Positions 9,741-21,766 of a stretch of 64,000 nucleotides of DNA are shown here, one piece after another. The DNA is taken from NCBI RefSeq assembly GCF_002087235.1, contig NZ_MUIO01000055.1, positions 23,326 to 87,325 on the forward strand, in the 5' to 3' direction. A program made the translations under genes and the position numbers. Within the stretch, counting starts at the first letter, position 1; each line of letters opens with the position of its first letter. Below the pieces are notes generated by a model that was given only the letters and a program-made list of their open reading frames with translations, had not been told where the DNA came from and ran no database searches. The stretch comes from Pseudomonas floridensis. GTDB lineage: Bacteria > Pseudomonadota > Gammaproteobacteria > Pseudomonadales > Pseudomonadaceae.

Positions 9741-10262
9741 ATGGTTGATTCTTACGACGACTCCCTCGACGGGGAGAAAAGCAAAACCCAGGTCAAACGA
9801 GAGCTGCATGCTCTGGTTGATCTCGGCGAGCGACTGACAACACTCAAAGCCGATGTACTGGCCAAGCTGCCGTTGACCGACGCGCTGCGCAAGGCGTTGG
9901 CCGAAGCGCCCAAGCACACGGCCAACATTGCGCGAAAGCGGCATATCCTGTTCATTGGCAAGCTGATGCGCGATCAGGATCAGGAAGCCATTCTGGTTCT
10001 GCTGGACCAACTCGATGCCTCCACTCGCCAATACAACGAACGCTTTCACGGCCTTGAACGCTGGCGTGATCGCCTGATCGCGGGCGATGACAGCGATCTG
10101 GAAAAGTTCGTTGTCGAGTACCCGGATGCCGATCGACAGCAATTGCGTTCGTTGATCCGTCAGGCTCAACACGAAGTTGCACGTAACAAACCGCCGGCCA
10201 CCAGCCGCAAAATCTTCAAATACATTCGTGAGCTGGACGAAATTCAACGCGGTCTGCGTTGA
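9741..10262 (+). CDS. darP: DarP (YjgA), ribosome-associated 50S assembly protein
   Basis: This 173-residue DUF615 protein is rich in charged helices ([20 protein letters not shown]). The family associates with late pre-50S particles and promotes peptidyl-transferase centre maturation. The ATG at 9741 is chosen over a TTG at 9726. It lies between pmbA and tldD and is transcribed opposite to both, the conserved Pseudomonas order. Confidence 0.93.
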   Translation: MVDSYDDSLDGEKSKTQVKRELHALVDLGERLTTLKADVLAKLPLTDALRKALAEAPKHTANIARKRHILFIGKLMRDQDQEAILVLLDQLDASTRQYNERFHGLERWRDRLIAGDDSDLEKFVVEYPDADRQQLRSLIRQAQHEVARNKPPATSRKIFKYIRELDEIQRGLR

Positions 10263-10307
10263 ATCCGACCTCGGGGCCGACCATCAACGGTCAGCCCCGG
10301 CTCACGT

Positions 10308-11747
10308 TCAGTTGCCCGTACCGCCGACCGTGATTGCGTCGATTTTCAGCGTCGGCTGACCCACGCCTACCGGCACCGATTGACCGTCCTTGCCGCATGT
10401 ACCCACGCCACTGTCCAGCGACAGATCGTTACCCACCATCGAAACCTTGCTCATGGCTTCCGGGCCGTTGCCGATCAGGGTCGCGCCTTTGACCGGCGCG
10501 GTGATCTTGCCATCTTCGATCAGGTACGCTTCGCTGGTCGAGAACACGAACTTGCCGCTGGTGATGTCCACCTGACCGCCGCCGAGGTTGGCGCAGTAGA
10601 TACCGCGCTTCACCGAGGCAATGATTTCCTGTGGATCGCTCTGACCGCCCAGCATGTAAGTATTGGTCATGCGCGGCATCGGCAGGTGCGCATAGGACTC
10701 ACGACGACCGTTGCCGGTCCGCGCCACGCCCATCAGCCGGGCATTCAATTTATCCTGCATGTAGCCCTTGAGAACGCCATTCTCGATCAGGGTGGTGCAC
10801 TCGGTCGGCGTACCTTCGTCATCCACACTCAACGAGCCACGACGACCGGCCAGTGTGCCGTCATCGACGATGGTGCACAGCTTCGATGCAACCATCTCGC
10901 CCATCCGGCCACTGTAGGCCGAGCTGCCCTTGCGGTTGAAGTCGCCTTCCAGGCCGTGGCCGACCGCCTCGTGCAATAGCACGCCAGACCAGCCGGAGCC
11001 CAGCACTACCGGCAAGGTGCCAGCGGGGGCCGGAATCGCTTCAAGATTGACCAGCGCCTGGCGCAACGCCTCACGGGCATACCCCATGGCGCGATCGTCA
11101 GTGAGGAAGTAGCGATAGTCGGTCCGCCCGCCGCCGCCATGACCACCACGCTCGCGACGGCCATTCTGCTCGACGATGACGCTGACGTTGAAACGCACCA
11201 AGGGACGCACGTCGGCAGCCAGGCTGCCATCGGCGGCGGCCACCAGAATCCGCTCCCAGACTCCGGCCATGCTGACCGAGACCTGCTGGATACGCGAATC
11301 CAGTGCACGGGTCGCCACATCGATGCGCTTGAGCAGCTCGACCTTCTCGGCGCGGCTCAGCACTTCCAGCGGGTTGTCCGGCGCATAGAGCTGAGCCACA
11401 TCCTGCGAGGTGAAGGCCTGTACGCGGCCGTTCTGGCCGGCCCGCGAAATGGAGCGCGCGGCACGTGCCGCGGTGCTCAACGCATCGGCAGTGATTGCAT
11501 TGCTGTAGGCAAAACCGGTTTTCTCACCTGACTGGGCACGTACGCCCACGCCCTGATCAAGGTTGAAACTGCCTTCCTTGACGATGCCGTCTTCCAGCGA
11601 CCAGGACTCGGAGATCATCCCCTGAAAGTACAGGTCGGCCGCGTCGATCCCAGGACCCGCCAGCTCGCCCAGCACCGATTGCAGGCTGTCGAGGCTCAGG
11701 CCACCGGGAGCCAGAAGGTGTTCACTGACTGAGGACAAGTCACTCAT
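10308..11747 (-). CDS. tldD: Metalloprotease TldD
   Basis: This 479-residue catalytic subunit of the TldD-TldE protease carries the zinc motif [12 protein letters not shown] (HExxxH). The dimer clips unfolded peptides in the cytoplasm. The ATG at 11747 ([12 protein letters not shown]) is preferred over a GTG two codons upstream. It lies 2 bp downstream of the nitrilase-family gene and is probably co-transcribed with it and yhdP. Confidence 0.95.
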   Translation of the reverse strand: MSDLSSVSEHLLAPGGLSLDSLQSVLGELAGPGIDAADLYFQGMISESWSLEDGIVKEGSFNLDQGVGVRAQSGEKTGFAYSNAITADALSTAARAARSISRAGQNGRVQAFTSQDVAQLYAPDNPLEVLSRAEKVELLKRIDVATRALDSRIQQVSVSMAGVWERILVAAADGSLAADVRPLVRFNVSVIVEQNGRRERGGHGGGGRTDYRYFLTDDRAMGYAREALRQALVNLEAIPAPAGTLPVVLGSGWSGVLLHEAVGHGLEGDFNRKGSSAYSGRMGEMVASKLCTIVDDGTLAGRRGSLSVDDEGTPTECTTLIENGVLKGYMQDKLNARLMGVARTGNGRRESYAHLPMPRMTNTYMLGGQSDPQEIIASVKRGIYCANLGGGQVDITSGKFVFSTSEAYLIEDGKITAPVKGATLIGNGPEAMSKVSMVGNDLSLDSGVGTCGKDGQSVPVGVGQPTLKIDAITVGGTGN

Positions 11748-11749
11748 AT

Positions 11750-12595
11750 TCACTCCGAAGCAGGCCGCAAAGCGTCCTGCGAAAAAAAGCGCCGGTGACT
11801 GGACACCGGCATCCGCGCCCGTATGGACGCCTGTTCTTCATGGTCGCGCCGGGCCAGCAGCACGGCCTCTCCCTGCGCTTGCTGAGCCAGGACGCGGCCC
11901 CATGGATCAATGATCGCCGCATGCCCGAAGGTTTCCCGAGGCCCCGAATGCACCCCGCCTTGTGCGGCTGCCAGCAGGTAACACTGGGTTTCGATGGCGC
12001 GCGCCCGGATCAGGATGTCCCAGTGCGCAGCGCCTGTCACCGCGGTGAATGCCGAAGGCGCCGTGATCAGCTCGGCACCGGCCTCACGCAGCGCGGTGTA
12101 CAGCTCAGGAAAGCGCAGGTCGTAACAGACGCTCAGTCCAAGTCGTCCGACCGGCGTATCGGCCACCACGACGTGGTTTCCATAAGCATAGTCATCCGAT
12201 TCACGGTAACGGCCTCGATTGTCCGCGACGTCCACATCGAACAGGTGCAGCTTGTCGTAACGCGCCACCTGCTCACCGTGTTCGTCAATCAGCAACGAGC
12301 AAGCCGTCACTTTGCCCCCGGGCCGATCATCAGGCGGCAGGGGAATCGTTCCGGCAACAATCCATAACTTGAGGTCACGAGCCGCCTGTTTCAACCACGG
12401 CAGGATAGATCCCTGCCCCGCGGCTTCGGCGCGCCCGATATCGGCGGCGTCGCGACGCCCCATCGCGGCAAAGTTTTCCGGCAGCACCGCTAGCCGGGCG
12501 CCGCCCTCGGCAGCCTGCTCCAGCAACGCACGGGCGCGGGCCAGGTTACCTGCGATGTCGGTCTGGCTGACCATCTGAATCACGGCGAAAGACAT
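11750..12595 (-). CDS. Carbon-nitrogen hydrolase (nitrilase superfamily)
   Basis: This 281-residue amidase-type enzyme has the full Glu-Lys-Cys triad: E40 in [10 protein letters not shown]115 in RYDKLHLF and C157 in [12 protein letters not shown]. The pattern resembles Nit1-type deaminated glutathione amidases, which repair a transaminase side product, but the substrate is not proven by sequence. The start MSFAVIQM is chosen because it opens the conserved first strand; an open frame continues 14 codons upstream. It sits between yhdP and tldD, as in other pseudomonads. Confidence 0.88.
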   Translation of the reverse strand: MSFAVIQMVSQTDIAGNLARARALLEQAAEGGARLAVLPENFAAMGRRDAADIGRAEAAGQGSILPWLKQAARDLKLWIVAGTIPLPPDDRPGGKVTACSLLIDEHGEQVARYDKLHLFDVDVADNRGRYRESDDYAYGNHVVVADTPVGRLGLSVCYDLRFPELYTALREAGAELITAPSAFTAVTGAAHWDILIRARAIETQCYLLAAAQGGVHSGPRETFGHAAIIDPWGRVLAQQAQGEAVLLARRDHEEQASIRARMPVSSHRRFFSQDALRPASE

Positions 12596-12643
12596 GGCGA
12601 CCCTTTCTTGAATGGCATGGGCACCACTGTACTCCATGCCGCG

Positions 12644-15600
12644 CTATTGAGGCTTTTCAAAAGGCTTGTCGAAGGTGATCTTCGGCTCTTTCCAGGGGCC
12701 TTCGACCTTGTATTGCACACTGGCGAACCGTGCGACCTTGTCACCCAGCAGCTTGTCCACCAGGAACAGCGCACCGCCGATGGCCGGAGCGCCGACGATC
12801 AGCGCGGCAATCGGCAGGTTGTTAGTGACCGGCAGCGTCACCAGCAGCTTGGCATCTACGCGATCCTTGACCATGTCCAGGGTGCCGTTGAGTTCGAGGT
12901 TGCTGGAAGGGCCGGTCAGTGTGATCGGGTTGCGCGTAACATAAACGCCATCGCTGGCCACCAGCAGGCCTTTGACCCGGTCGTAGCTAAGCCCCTTGCC
13001 CAGCAGGTCGGAGAAATCCAGACGCAGGCGGCGGCCAATGGAGTTGAAGTTCAGCAAGCCGAATACCCGAAGCGCCTGCGCGCCCCCCTCGACTTCCACG
13101 AACTGCCCGCTGCGCAAGGTCGCATCCAGACTGCCGGAATAACGCTTGAGCCCGACCCACGCGGGCGAACCGGGCCAGCGCCCGTCGAAATTCATCTCGA
13201 AGCTTTCACTGGTCACCGTCGGGGCGAAGCTCCAGGCTTTCAGAACATCCGCGAGGTTCTTGCCACCCAATCTACCCTTGAACCAACTGCTGCTCGATCC
13301 GGGCGCACCTTCCCAGACACCTTCGCCTTCCAGCAGGATGCCCTTGAGGCCCAGGCTCATATCGGACAGACGTATACCGGCTGCCGTCGGCCGGCTTTTC
13401 AACGCCCACGCGCCCAGTAGTTGGTCGCCCTGAAACAACTGAGAGATTTTCACATCGAGTGCGGGGATCTTGCGCGGATCCACGTCGGCCAGAGGGTCCG
13501 GCGGATTCTCCACCACCACCGCCTTGGGGTCGGCCGCAGGCAGCTTCACGTAGAGCATATTGATGCCGATCGGTGCGGACTTGGCGTCCGGTAATGTTGC
13601 CGTGCCCTTGACCAGTGCGCTGTCCAGCGACAACGCCCAAGCGGCCGCCGTGCGCTGCAACTGAACACGGACGTCATCCAGCGTGGCGCCCATCGCCGTC
13701 AGTTTGCCGATCTGCAGATCGACGCTGCTGAGCAGCTGCCTGGCATTACCGCTCGGATCACCGCCGGAGTAGCGATCAACAATCGCCTGCCACGGCGCGA
13801 TATCCAGCGTATCCAGACTGCCGCTGACTCGCAGGCCTTTGGCATCCGGCACAATCGCACCGCCCTGACCAAGAAACAATTCACCACGCCCGTCGGCGAA
13901 CTTCCCCGCAGGCGCGGCGAACGCCAGATTGGCGATATCGCCGTACGCAGCACCGAAGCGGCGTGGCTCGCCCTGCAGCGTCATGCGGAATTCGCTGGCG
14001 CGCTCCTGCTCTGCGGTCTTGCCAAAGGGCGCGGGCAGATCGATGGCAACGCCTTTGAGCGCCGAAGTGATCAGTAACGGGCTGTCCTTGCCGTCCAGGG
14101 TCAGTTGCAGCTGGAACGGCATATCGCCCGAAACAGGCAAAGCTTGCTGAACGTCGAGCCAGTCGGTGAGCTTCTTGATGGTGATCTGCCCGTTAGCGAC
14201 GATGCGAGTCACGTTGGCGCCCGGCTTGCCTTCAGCGGCAATTTCCGCCGTCACCGGCCGGTCAAATGCCTGGGCGCGGATACCTTTGCCGCTAAGCCCC
14301 TTGCCGCTGTCGAAACGGAAATCGCCGCGCAGCCGGGTCAGATCGAGCACCGGATCGGCAAGTTTCAGACGCGCATCGCGGGTACTGAAATCCACGGCGA
14401 CCTTGGGTTCGACACCTTTGGCCAGCGCAACATCCAGCTTCAGCTTGCCATTCAAAGGCCCCTCGCCCTGCCAGCCGGCGAACGTACTGCCAGTGCCGAT
14501 CGGCGCTTCCTGAAGGATTTTAAGCCCATCACCCAGCGTGCCGGAAAAGTTGCCGTCGACCAGCAGATGACTGTCCTGGCCAGCTGGTGCATGGGGAATA
14601 TTGACCAGCACATCGCTGACTTTGGTATTCAGCAGTTGCCCTTTGCTGGCCTTGACGCGCACACCGCTGTTCTCGACATACACCTTGCCATCCACGCCGG
14701 TCAGCGAGGGCCAGCCCGGCTGGAAAGCGAGCGTCGCATTGCTCACATCGAAGAACAGACTGATCACCCGCGCCGTGTCGGGAGAACTCTTGTTCAACGA
14801 GCCCTGATATTGAAAGAAGCCCTGGTTGACCGCGCCGCTGACAATTGCGGTGCGCAGCCAGTGATCCAGTTCGGGACTCAGCACAGCAGGCAGGTATTTG
14901 CTGGTATAACGGCCATCGCCGTCGACCATGCCGACCCGCAGGTCCATGTAGTCTTCCTGATCATGCTTGAGGTGGATACGGATCAGGAAGTCGGCTGCGA
15001 TCTTGCCCTCATCGCCCAGCACCTTGATGTACGGTGCGATCAGGGTGAAGGCCTGATCGTCCAGCTTCCAGGTCAACCGGGCGTTGGCTTTCTGATAGCG
15101 CCAGGCCTTGGCAAAAATCGGGTCCAGATGCAGCATGAAATCGCTGGTATCCAGCCGCAGTTCGCCCTGGCCAAGATCACCGCTGATTGCGCCGCTGACG
15201 TTCGCTGCGGCCGGGGCGTCGTGATAAGCATTGAAGCCCACTTTGTCCAGATTGGCCGCAAAGCTCAGGCGCTTGTCGCCAATTGCCTGAGGACGGTAAT
15301 CGAGCAACACATTGCGCAATCCGCCCTTGACCTTGAGACCGTCGACCACGGCCATCGCTTTGTCCGGCAACGGTGCCAGCGAGTCGATCAATGGGGTCAG
15401 CGGCGTCAGATCCAGCCGGTCGGCCTCGACATGCCACAGCTCTTCGCTGTCAGGCGTAGCGGCGGTCTGTGTTGCGTGAATGCGGCTTTCCCAGCGATCG
15501 CTGCCCAGGCTCATGGCCAGCGAATCGAGTTTCAGGTCCAGCCCCTTGTCAGTCCGCTCCAGCCAGGCATTGAGTGCCAGATCATCGATGGTCGATGGCT

Positions 15601-16465
15601 TGCGTCCGGCGTAAACGGCCTTGATCTGCGGCGCGTGAAGACGCGCCACTGCGCTTTTCACCGAGCCATTGGCCCAGCTCAACCAGAATTCGCCGCCCGC
15701 CTGCAACCTGGAGACGGACCATTGCCGGGTGAGGCTTGCAGGCAGCCATTTGGCCCAGTCGCTTTGCGGCAAGCTGGCGTAGAGATCGGCCTCACCGTCT
15801 TTCCAGCGGCTGGCTTCGATGCGCGTGCGCAGGTTCAACGCCAGCGGCTGCCCGTCCGGTAGCGTCAGGCGCGCATCGAGGCGCTGGTGATAGCTGCCAG
15901 TGGCCAGGCTCAGATTGACATACGTAAGGGTCAGCGGGGATTCGTTCAACGGTTGCAGAGTGATCTGACTGTTGAGCAGCGACAGGCGCGAAACACGCTG
16001 CAATTGCGTCAGAATCTTCTCCGGATCGATCGGGCTGTCATCCTGGACCGGCATGCCCTGCACCGCCCAGCGGCCGTCCTGATCCTGTTTGAGGACGAGC
16101 TTCAGACCGTCGACTTCCAGATGCGCAAGCCGCACGTCGCGGGCCAGCAGGCTCTCCCACAAATCAGGAACCACTTTGACGCTGTCCAGACGCAGGACGT
16201 TGCTGCCCTCTCCCACCATCACATCGTGGGCCAGCACCACCGGAGCGAAACCACTCCAGCTGCCCTCCAGGCTGCCAATACTCAATGGAATGCCCAACGC
16301 TGCGCCAGCGCGGGTTTCGACGTTGACGCGGTACTCGGCGACCATGGGCGCCAGTTGACGTCCCAGGCTGACATAAAGCGCCGCCAGCACCAGCAGCAAC
16401 GCGCAGAGGCTCAAACCCCAGCGGGTCATGACGGCAACGAAACGTGGAAGACGCTGCATCAGCAC
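12644..16465 (-). CDS. yhdP: YhdP family AsmA-like envelope protein
   Basis: This 1273-residue protein has one N-terminal membrane helix (about residues 15-35) and a very long beta-rich periplasmic part with AsmA-like repeats. Together with TamB and YdbH, YhdP is thought to bridge the periplasm and move phospholipids to the outer membrane. The N-terminal LPRFVAVMTRWGLSLCALLL and the C-terminal AsmA_2-type region are visible, and length is normal for the family. It begins 158 bp downstream of rng on the same strand. Confidence 0.9.
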   Translation of the reverse strand: MLMQRLPRFVAVMTRWGLSLCALLLVLAALYVSLGRQLAPMVAEYRVNVETRAGAALGIPLSIGSLEGSWSGFAPVVLAHDVMVGEGSNVLRLDSVKVVPDLWESLLARDVRLAHLEVDGLKLVLKQDQDGRWAVQGMPVQDDSPIDPEKILTQLQRVSRLSLLNSQITLQPLNESPLTLTYVNLSLATGSYHQRLDARLTLPDGQPLALNLRTRIEASRWKDGEADLYASLPQSDWAKWLPASLTRQWSVSRLQAGGEFWLSWANGSVKSAVARLHAPQIKAVYAGRKPSTIDDLALNAWLERTDKGLDLKLDSLAMSLGSDRWESRIHATQTAATPDSEELWHVEADRLDLTPLTPLIDSLAPLPDKAMAVVDGLKVKGGLRNVLLDYRPQAIGDKRLSFAANLDKVGFNAYHDAPAAANVSGAISGDLGQGELRLDTSDFMLHLDPIFAKAWRYQKANARLTWKLDDQAFTLIAPYIKVLGDEGKIAADFLIRIHLKHDQEDYMDLRVGMVDGDGRYTSKYLPAVLSPELDHWLRTAIVSGAVNQGFFQYQGSLNKSSPDTARVISLFFDVSNATLAFQPGWPSLTGVDGKVYVENSGVRVKASKGQLLNTKVSDVLVNIPHAPAGQDSHLLVDGNFSGTLGDGLKILQEAPIGTGSTFAGWQGEGPLNGKLKLDVALAKGVEPKVAVDFSTRDARLKLADPVLDLTRLRGDFRFDSGKGLSGKGIRAQAFDRPVTAEIAAEGKPGANVTRIVANGQITIKKLTDWLDVQQALPVSGDMPFQLQLTLDGKDSPLLITSALKGVAIDLPAPFGKTAEQERASEFRMTLQGEPRRFGAAYGDIANLAFAAPAGKFADGRGELFLGQGGAIVPDAKGLRVSGSLDTLDIAPWQAIVDRYSGGDPSGNARQLLSSVDLQIGKLTAMGATLDDVRVQLQRTAAAWALSLDSALVKGTATLPDAKSAPIGINMLYVKLPAADPKAVVVENPPDPLADVDPRKIPALDVKISQLFQGDQLLGAWALKSRPTAAGIRLSDMSLGLKGILLEGEGVWEGAPGSSSSWFKGRLGGKNLADVLKAWSFAPTVTSESFEMNFDGRWPGSPAWVGLKRYSGSLDATLRSGQFVEVEGGAQALRVFGLLNFNSIGRRLRLDFSDLLGKGLSYDRVKGLLVASDGVYVTRNPITLTGPSSNLELNGTLDMVKDRVDAKLLVTLPVTNNLPIAALIVGAPAIGGALFLVDKLLGDKVARFASVQYKVEGPWKEPKITFDKPFEKPQ

Positions 16466-16623
16466 GCCCTCAATGACAGGCGTGCGGCGATGACCCGGTC
16501 ATTACAGGCAGGTGAGGTCAGGTACAGGTTTTGCTCATTCGCCACGCATCATTCTCGATATAAGGGTTGAACCTGCCAGAACCCCGCCGGGCGCTTGTTG
16601 CAAACAGTTGAACGGTGACAATC

Positions 16624-18081
16624 TCAGAGCAGTACGACGTCGTATTGTTCCTGCGAGTACATGGTTTCTACCTGAAAACGAATCGTGCGGCCGATAAAAC
16701 TTTCAAGCTCGGCCACATTGCCCGATTCCTCATCGAGCAAACGGTCCACCACACGCTGGTTGGCCAGCACCCGATAACCCACGGCCTGATACGCCCGGGC
16801 CTCACGCAGGATCTCACGGAAAATTTCGTAGCACACGGTTTCGGGCGTCTTAAGCTTGCCGCGCCCCTGACAGCAGTGACAAGGCTCGCAGAGCACCTGC
16901 TCCAGACTTTCACGTGTGCGCTTGCGCGTCATCTGCACCAGACCCAGCTCGGTGATGCCGATGATGTTGGTCTTGGCGTGGTCGCGCTCCAGCTGTTTTT
17001 CCAGGGTGCGCAACACCTGACGCTGGTGTTCGCCATCTTCCATGTCGATGAAATCGATAATGATGATGCCGCCCAGATTGCGCAGGCGCAGTTGCCTGGC
17101 GATGGCCGTGGCCGCTTCCAGGTTGGTCTTGAAAATGGTCTCTTCCAGGTTGCGATGGCCGACGAACGCGCCGGTGTTGACGTCAATGGTGCTCATCGCC
17201 TCGGCCGGATCGACCACCAGATAGCCGCCCGACTTGAGCGGCACCTTGCGCTCCAGCGCTTTCTGGATTTCATCTTCGACGCCGTAAAGATCGAAAATCG
17301 GTCGCTCGCCCGGGTAATGCTCCAGCCGGTCGGCGATCTCGGGCATCAGTTCGGCTACGAACTGCGTGGTCTTCTGGAAGGTTTCCCGCGAGTCGATGCG
17401 GATCTTCTCGATCCGCGGGCTGACCAGATCGCGCAAGGTGCGCAAGGCCAGACCCAGGTCTTCGTAGATCACGGTAGGCGGGCTGACTGTCTTGATCTGT
17501 TCGCCGATCTGGTCCCACAACCTGCGCAGGTAGCGGATATCCATGAGAATCTCGTCGGCTCCAGCGCCTTCGGCGGCGGTACGCAGAATGAAGCCGCCAG
17601 CCTCCTTGATGCCTTCCAGCGCGACGCAATCGCTGACCACCTTTTTCAGGCGCTCGCGCTCCGCCTCGTCTTCGATCTTCAGGGAAATACCGACGTGCGC
17701 AGTACGTGGCATGTACACCAGATAACGAGACGGGATCGACAACTGCGTGGTCAGGCGTGCGCCTTTACTGCCAATCGGGTCCTTGGTGACCTGCACCACC
17801 AGACTCTGGCCGTCGTGCACCAGCGAAGCGATGCTTTCGACGGCAGGCCCTTCGCGCATGGAAATTTCCGAGGCATGAATGAACGCGGCACGGTCCAGAC
17901 CGATGTCGATGAACGCCGCCTGCATGCCGGGCAATACGCGCACGACCTTGCCTTTGTAGATGTTTCCCACGATGCCCCGGCGCTGGGTCCGTTCGACGTG
18001 GACCTCCTGCAGCACACCGTTTTCCACCACCGCAACCCGTGATTCCATCGGGGTGATGTTGATCAGAATCTCTTCACTCAT
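16624..18081 (-). CDS. rng: Ribonuclease G
   Basis: This 485-residue endonuclease trims the 5' end of 16S rRNA and some mRNAs. It has an N-terminal S1-type RNA-binding segment (about residues 38-130), the catalytic acidic strand [11 protein letters not shown], and the cysteine pair CEPCHCC that corresponds to the RNase E/G zinc-link. There is no long C-terminal scaffold, which separates RNase G from RNase E. Its start overlaps the maf stop by 4 bases (ATGA), indicating translational coupling. Confidence 0.95.
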   Translation of the reverse strand: MSEEILINITPMESRVAVVENGVLQEVHVERTQRRGIVGNIYKGKVVRVLPGMQAAFIDIGLDRAAFIHASEISMREGPAVESIASLVHDGQSLVVQVTKDPIGSKGARLTTQLSIPSRYLVYMPRTAHVGISLKIEDEAERERLKKVVSDCVALEGIKEAGGFILRTAAEGAGADEILMDIRYLRRLWDQIGEQIKTVSPPTVIYEDLGLALRTLRDLVSPRIEKIRIDSRETFQKTTQFVAELMPEIADRLEHYPGERPIFDLYGVEDEIQKALERKVPLKSGGYLVVDPAEAMSTIDVNTGAFVGHRNLEETIFKTNLEAATAIARQLRLRNLGGIIIIDFIDMEDGEHQRQVLRTLEKQLERDHAKTNIIGITELGLVQMTRKRTRESLEQVLCEPCHCCQGRGKLKTPETVCYEIFREILREARAYQAVGYRVLANQRVVDRLLDEESGNVAELESFIGRTIRFQVETMYSQEQYDVVLL

Positions 18082-18680
18082 GGCTTGTTACCTTCCAGGT
18101 ATTGCCAACAGGGTATGCCGAAACCCGCGAGTAATTCTGCGGTTTCGCACAGAGGCAGACCAACCACTCCAGAATAGCTGCCTTGCAGATTCGCGACGAA
18201 GATCGCCGCCAGCCCCTGAATGGCATAGCCGCCAGCCTTGTCCTGCGGTTCGCCGCTGAGCCAGTAGGCACGGGCTTCGTGTGGTTGAATCGGGCGAAAG
18301 CGTACGCGACTGGTGACGATCCGGCTTTCACTGCGCCGATGATCGACCAGCGCAATGGCGGTCAGCACCTCATGTTCGTTGCCCGACAACGCCGCCAGCA
18401 TGCCGAGGGCATCGGCCTCATCTACCGGCTTGCCGAGAATCCGGCCATCGAGCACCACGGCGGTATCGGCGCCCAGCACGCAAACAGGTTGATCGGGCGA
18501 CAACAGCGCAAGCCCCGCACGGGCCTTGCCCAGCGCAAGACGCTCAACGTAGGCGGCAGGGGTTTCGGTGTCGGAAGGCGTTTCGTCGATCTGCGCACTC
18601 AGCACCGTGAATGGCACACCGATCTGGGTAAGTAACTCGCGACGGCGCGGTGAGCCGGAAGCCAGATGAAGCAAGGGCAT
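18078..18680 (-). CDS. maf: Maf family nucleotide pyrophosphatase
   Basis: This 200-residue protein has the signature [12 protein letters not shown] at the N-terminus and [16 protein letters not shown] in the middle. Maf proteins hydrolyse dTTP, UTP or modified nucleotides and keep them out of nucleic acids. The linkage to rng and mreD points to the YhdE (dTTP/UTP) branch. The ATG at 18680 is chosen because it opens the conserved beta strand; an upstream extension is unlikely. Confidence 0.93.
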   Translation of the reverse strand: MPLLHLASGSPRRRELLTQIGVPFTVLSAQIDETPSDTETPAAYVERLALGKARAGLALLSPDQPVCVLGADTAVVLDGRILGKPVDEADALGMLAALSGNEHEVLTAIALVDHRRSESRIVTSRVRFRPIQPHEARAYWLSGEPQDKAGGYAIQGLAAIFVANLQGSYSGVVGLPLCETAELLAGFGIPCWQYLEGNKP

Positions 18681-18743
18681 AAGGACGTCTCCGTGTCGGT
18701 GGCGATGAGCGCACACGCCTGGCGCGGCGCGCTCATATTGCGC

Positions 18744-19235
18744 TTAATTGATTTTCAAACGTTTGCGCAATCCACGCAGGCCGTAACTGACCCAGGGCCA
18801 GAGCAGCGCACTGACCAGTGCGGGCAGCACGAGCGCCAGGGTTGGCTGGCGGTTACCGGTCAACGCGCTGAGCCATAGTTGAGCAAGCTGCGCCAGACCG
18901 AACACCACCAGCAATACCAGACATTGTTGCCACATCGGAAACATGCGCAAGCGCTGCTGCAGCGACATGACCAGAAAGGTAATCAGACTCAGGATCAGCG
19001 CGTTCTGCCCCAATAACGTGCCGTACAGCACGTCTTCCATCAGGCCCAGCACCCACGCCGTCGCCATGCCGTACTTGTGCGGCAGCGCAAGGACCCAGAA
19101 GGTCAGCAGCAATGCCAGCCACAAAGGACGAAAGATCTCCATGAACTGCGGCAGCGGTGAAATGCTCAACAACAGGCCAATGGCGAACGTCAGCCAGACG
19201 ACCCAGCCGTTGCGTCCGGAAACATGACTAACCAT
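18744..19235 (-). CDS. mreD: Rod shape-determining protein MreD
   Basis: This 163-residue inner-membrane protein has about five hydrophobic helices and belongs to the elongasome that directs lateral wall growth with MreB, MreC, RodA and PBP2. The ATG at 19235 (MVSHVSGRNGWVV) overlaps the mreC stop by 8 bases (ATGGTTAG). An open frame runs far upstream in another reading of mreC and is not coding. It lies 63 bp upstream of maf. Confidence 0.94.
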   Translation of the reverse strand: MVSHVSGRNGWVVWLTFAIGLLLSISPLPQFMEIFRPLWLALLLTFWVLALPHKYGMATAWVLGLMEDVLYGTLLGQNALILSLITFLVMSLQQRLRMFPMWQQCLVLLVVFGLAQLAQLWLSALTGNRQPTLALVLPALVSALLWPWVSYGLRGLRKRLKIN

Positions 19236-20382
19236 CGATACGCTCCCGGGTGCTGGAAGGTGAAGAAGCCGGGGGTTGAGACGTGGCGGGCCTGGAAGCC
19301 GGCCGTGCGGCAGGCGTTGCGGGCGTAGCCGCAGGTGTCGGCGCGGCGCTTTGCGCGGCCGGTTTGTGGACGGCGCCGTTGACCGGAAAGACCGGAGCGA
19401 TCGGCTGCGGCCACATCGGGAAGGCCGGCGTTGGCGGCGGCAAGGTCGGTATCGCGGCAGGCTCGAGGCCTTTGTCGAACGACTCCTGCGCCTGCGCGGC
19501 ATCGGCTGCGCGCTCTTCAGGCGTGCGGCTGTCGGAGAACACCAGCAGCAGATTACGACTGCGGTTCAGCGCTGCGGTGGGCACTGCGCGTACGATCGCG
19601 AAAGGCTGCCCGGAGTCGTGAATCACTTCCTTGACGGTCGCCACCGGATAACCGGCGGGAAAGCGCTGCCCCAGACCGGAACTCACCAGCAGATCGCCTT
19701 CCTTGATGTCGGCGGTGTCGGCAACGTGACGTAATTCCAGACGCTCGGGATTGCCCGTACCGCTGGCGATGGCGCGAAGGCCGTTGCGGTTGACCTGAAC
19801 CGGAATGCTGTGGGTCGTGTCGGTGAGCAGCAGCACGCGTGAGGTGTACGGCATCAGTTCGACCACCTGCCCCATCAGCCCCCGTGCGTCGAGCACCGGC
19901 TGGCCAAGCACCACGCCGTCGCGTTCGCCCTTGTTGATGATGATGCGATGGGTAAAGGGGTTCGGGTCCATGCCGATCAGCTCGGCGACTTCGACTTTCT
20001 CGTTAACCAGTGCAGAAGAGTTGAGCAACTCGCGCAGACGCACGTTCTGCTCGGTCAACGCCGCCAGCTTTTGCAGACGACCCTGCAGGAGCAGCGCTTC
20101 GGTCTTGAGTTTTTCATTTTCAGCGATCAGCTCGGTTCGGCTGCCGAACTGGCTGGCAACGCCCTGGAACAGGCGCTGAGGCAAATCGACGATCCAGTAG
20201 GACTGCATCAACACCAGCGACATCTGGCTGCGCACGGGCTTGAGGACCGTGAAGCGAGCGTCAACCACCATCAACGCCACAGACAACACAGCCAGCACCA
20301 GCAGACGTACGCCCAGCGATGGGCCTTTTGCGAAAAGCGGTTTAATAGGCCGCTCCTCCCGGGCATGCAATCGACGGATCAA
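19228..20382 (-). CDS. mreC: Rod shape-determining protein MreC
   Basis: This periplasmic scaffold protein of the elongasome has one N-terminal membrane helix (LGVRLLVLAVLSVALMVV), a coiled coil (about residues 75-115), the two beta domains typical of MreC, and a long Pro/Ala-rich C-terminal tail of some 80 residues. The start is uncertain. The coordinates use TTG at 20382, but a strong GGGAGGAG site lies 8 bases before an ATT codon at 20346 (IKPLFAKGPS), which may be the true initiator. No ATG or GTG precedes the membrane helix. Confidence 0.93.
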   Translation of the reverse strand: MIRRLHAREERPIKPLFAKGPSLGVRLLVLAVLSVALMVVDARFTVLKPVRSQMSLVLMQSYWIVDLPQRLFQGVASQFGSRTELIAENEKLKTEALLLQGRLQKLAALTEQNVRLRELLNSSALVNEKVEVAELIGMDPNPFTHRIIINKGERDGVVLGQPVLDARGLMGQVVELMPYTSRVLLLTDTTHSIPVQVNRNGLRAIASGTGNPERLELRHVADTADIKEGDLLVSSGLGQRFPAGYPVATVKEVIHDSGQPFAIVRAVPTAALNRSRNLLLVFSDSRTPEERAADAAQAQESFDKGLEPAAIPTLPPPTPAFPMWPQPIAPVFPVNGAVHKPAAQSAAPTPAATPATPAARPASRPATSQPPASSPSSTRERIDG

Positions 20383-20468
20383 GCTTCAATTGGCTGTTAT
20401 TCATGCGGTATGGAACCGGCCTGGACAGATGAAAGAAATAGGCACCCTGTTTCAACCTGACGCATACA

Positions 20469-20486
20469 GGTAGCACAAGTGCTACC
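20469..20486. promoter_or_regulatory. Hairpin between mreB and mreC
   Basis: GGTAGCAC and GTGCTACC form a perfect 8-bp inverted repeat with a 2-base spacer, in the 140-bp gap between the mreB stop and mreC. It lacks a U-run on the minus strand, so it may be a processing or attenuation element that lowers mreCD relative to mreB rather than a full terminator. Confidence 0.4.
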
Positions 20487-20522
20487 CGTATACAAAAGGC
20501 CAATGAACGGCACCCCGGCGAA

Positions 20523-21572
<1,050 letters not shown>

Positions 21573-21602
21573 CTAGGGAACGCGTGGGTAAAAAAGTGCG
21601 GC

Positions 21603-21631
21603 AAACTCTAACAACGACAGGGATTTTGGGC
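21603..21631 (-). promoter_or_regulatory. Putative sigma-70 promoter of mreBCD
   Basis: Read on the minus strand, TTGCCC and TAGAGT are separated by 17 bases, roughly 45-70 bases upstream of the mreB ATG. The -35 matches four of six and the -10 four of six consensus bases. The spacing is optimal, but the assignment is by eye. Confidence 0.4.
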
Positions 21632-21766
21632 AAGGAGCCAATATGTTAAATTGGCGCTTTTATGAACACGACTCTCGAAGTTAGCGGCTTCAGACCGCAG
21701 AAACACGATAGTGTTCCGCATTCGATCACAAAGCAAATCCGCTAGTATTCCACTGGAGATCCCCCC

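Noticed and set aside
14105..15862. Plus-strand open frame of 585 codons inside yhdP
   Set aside because: It is antisense to yhdP and its composition is that of a shadow frame.
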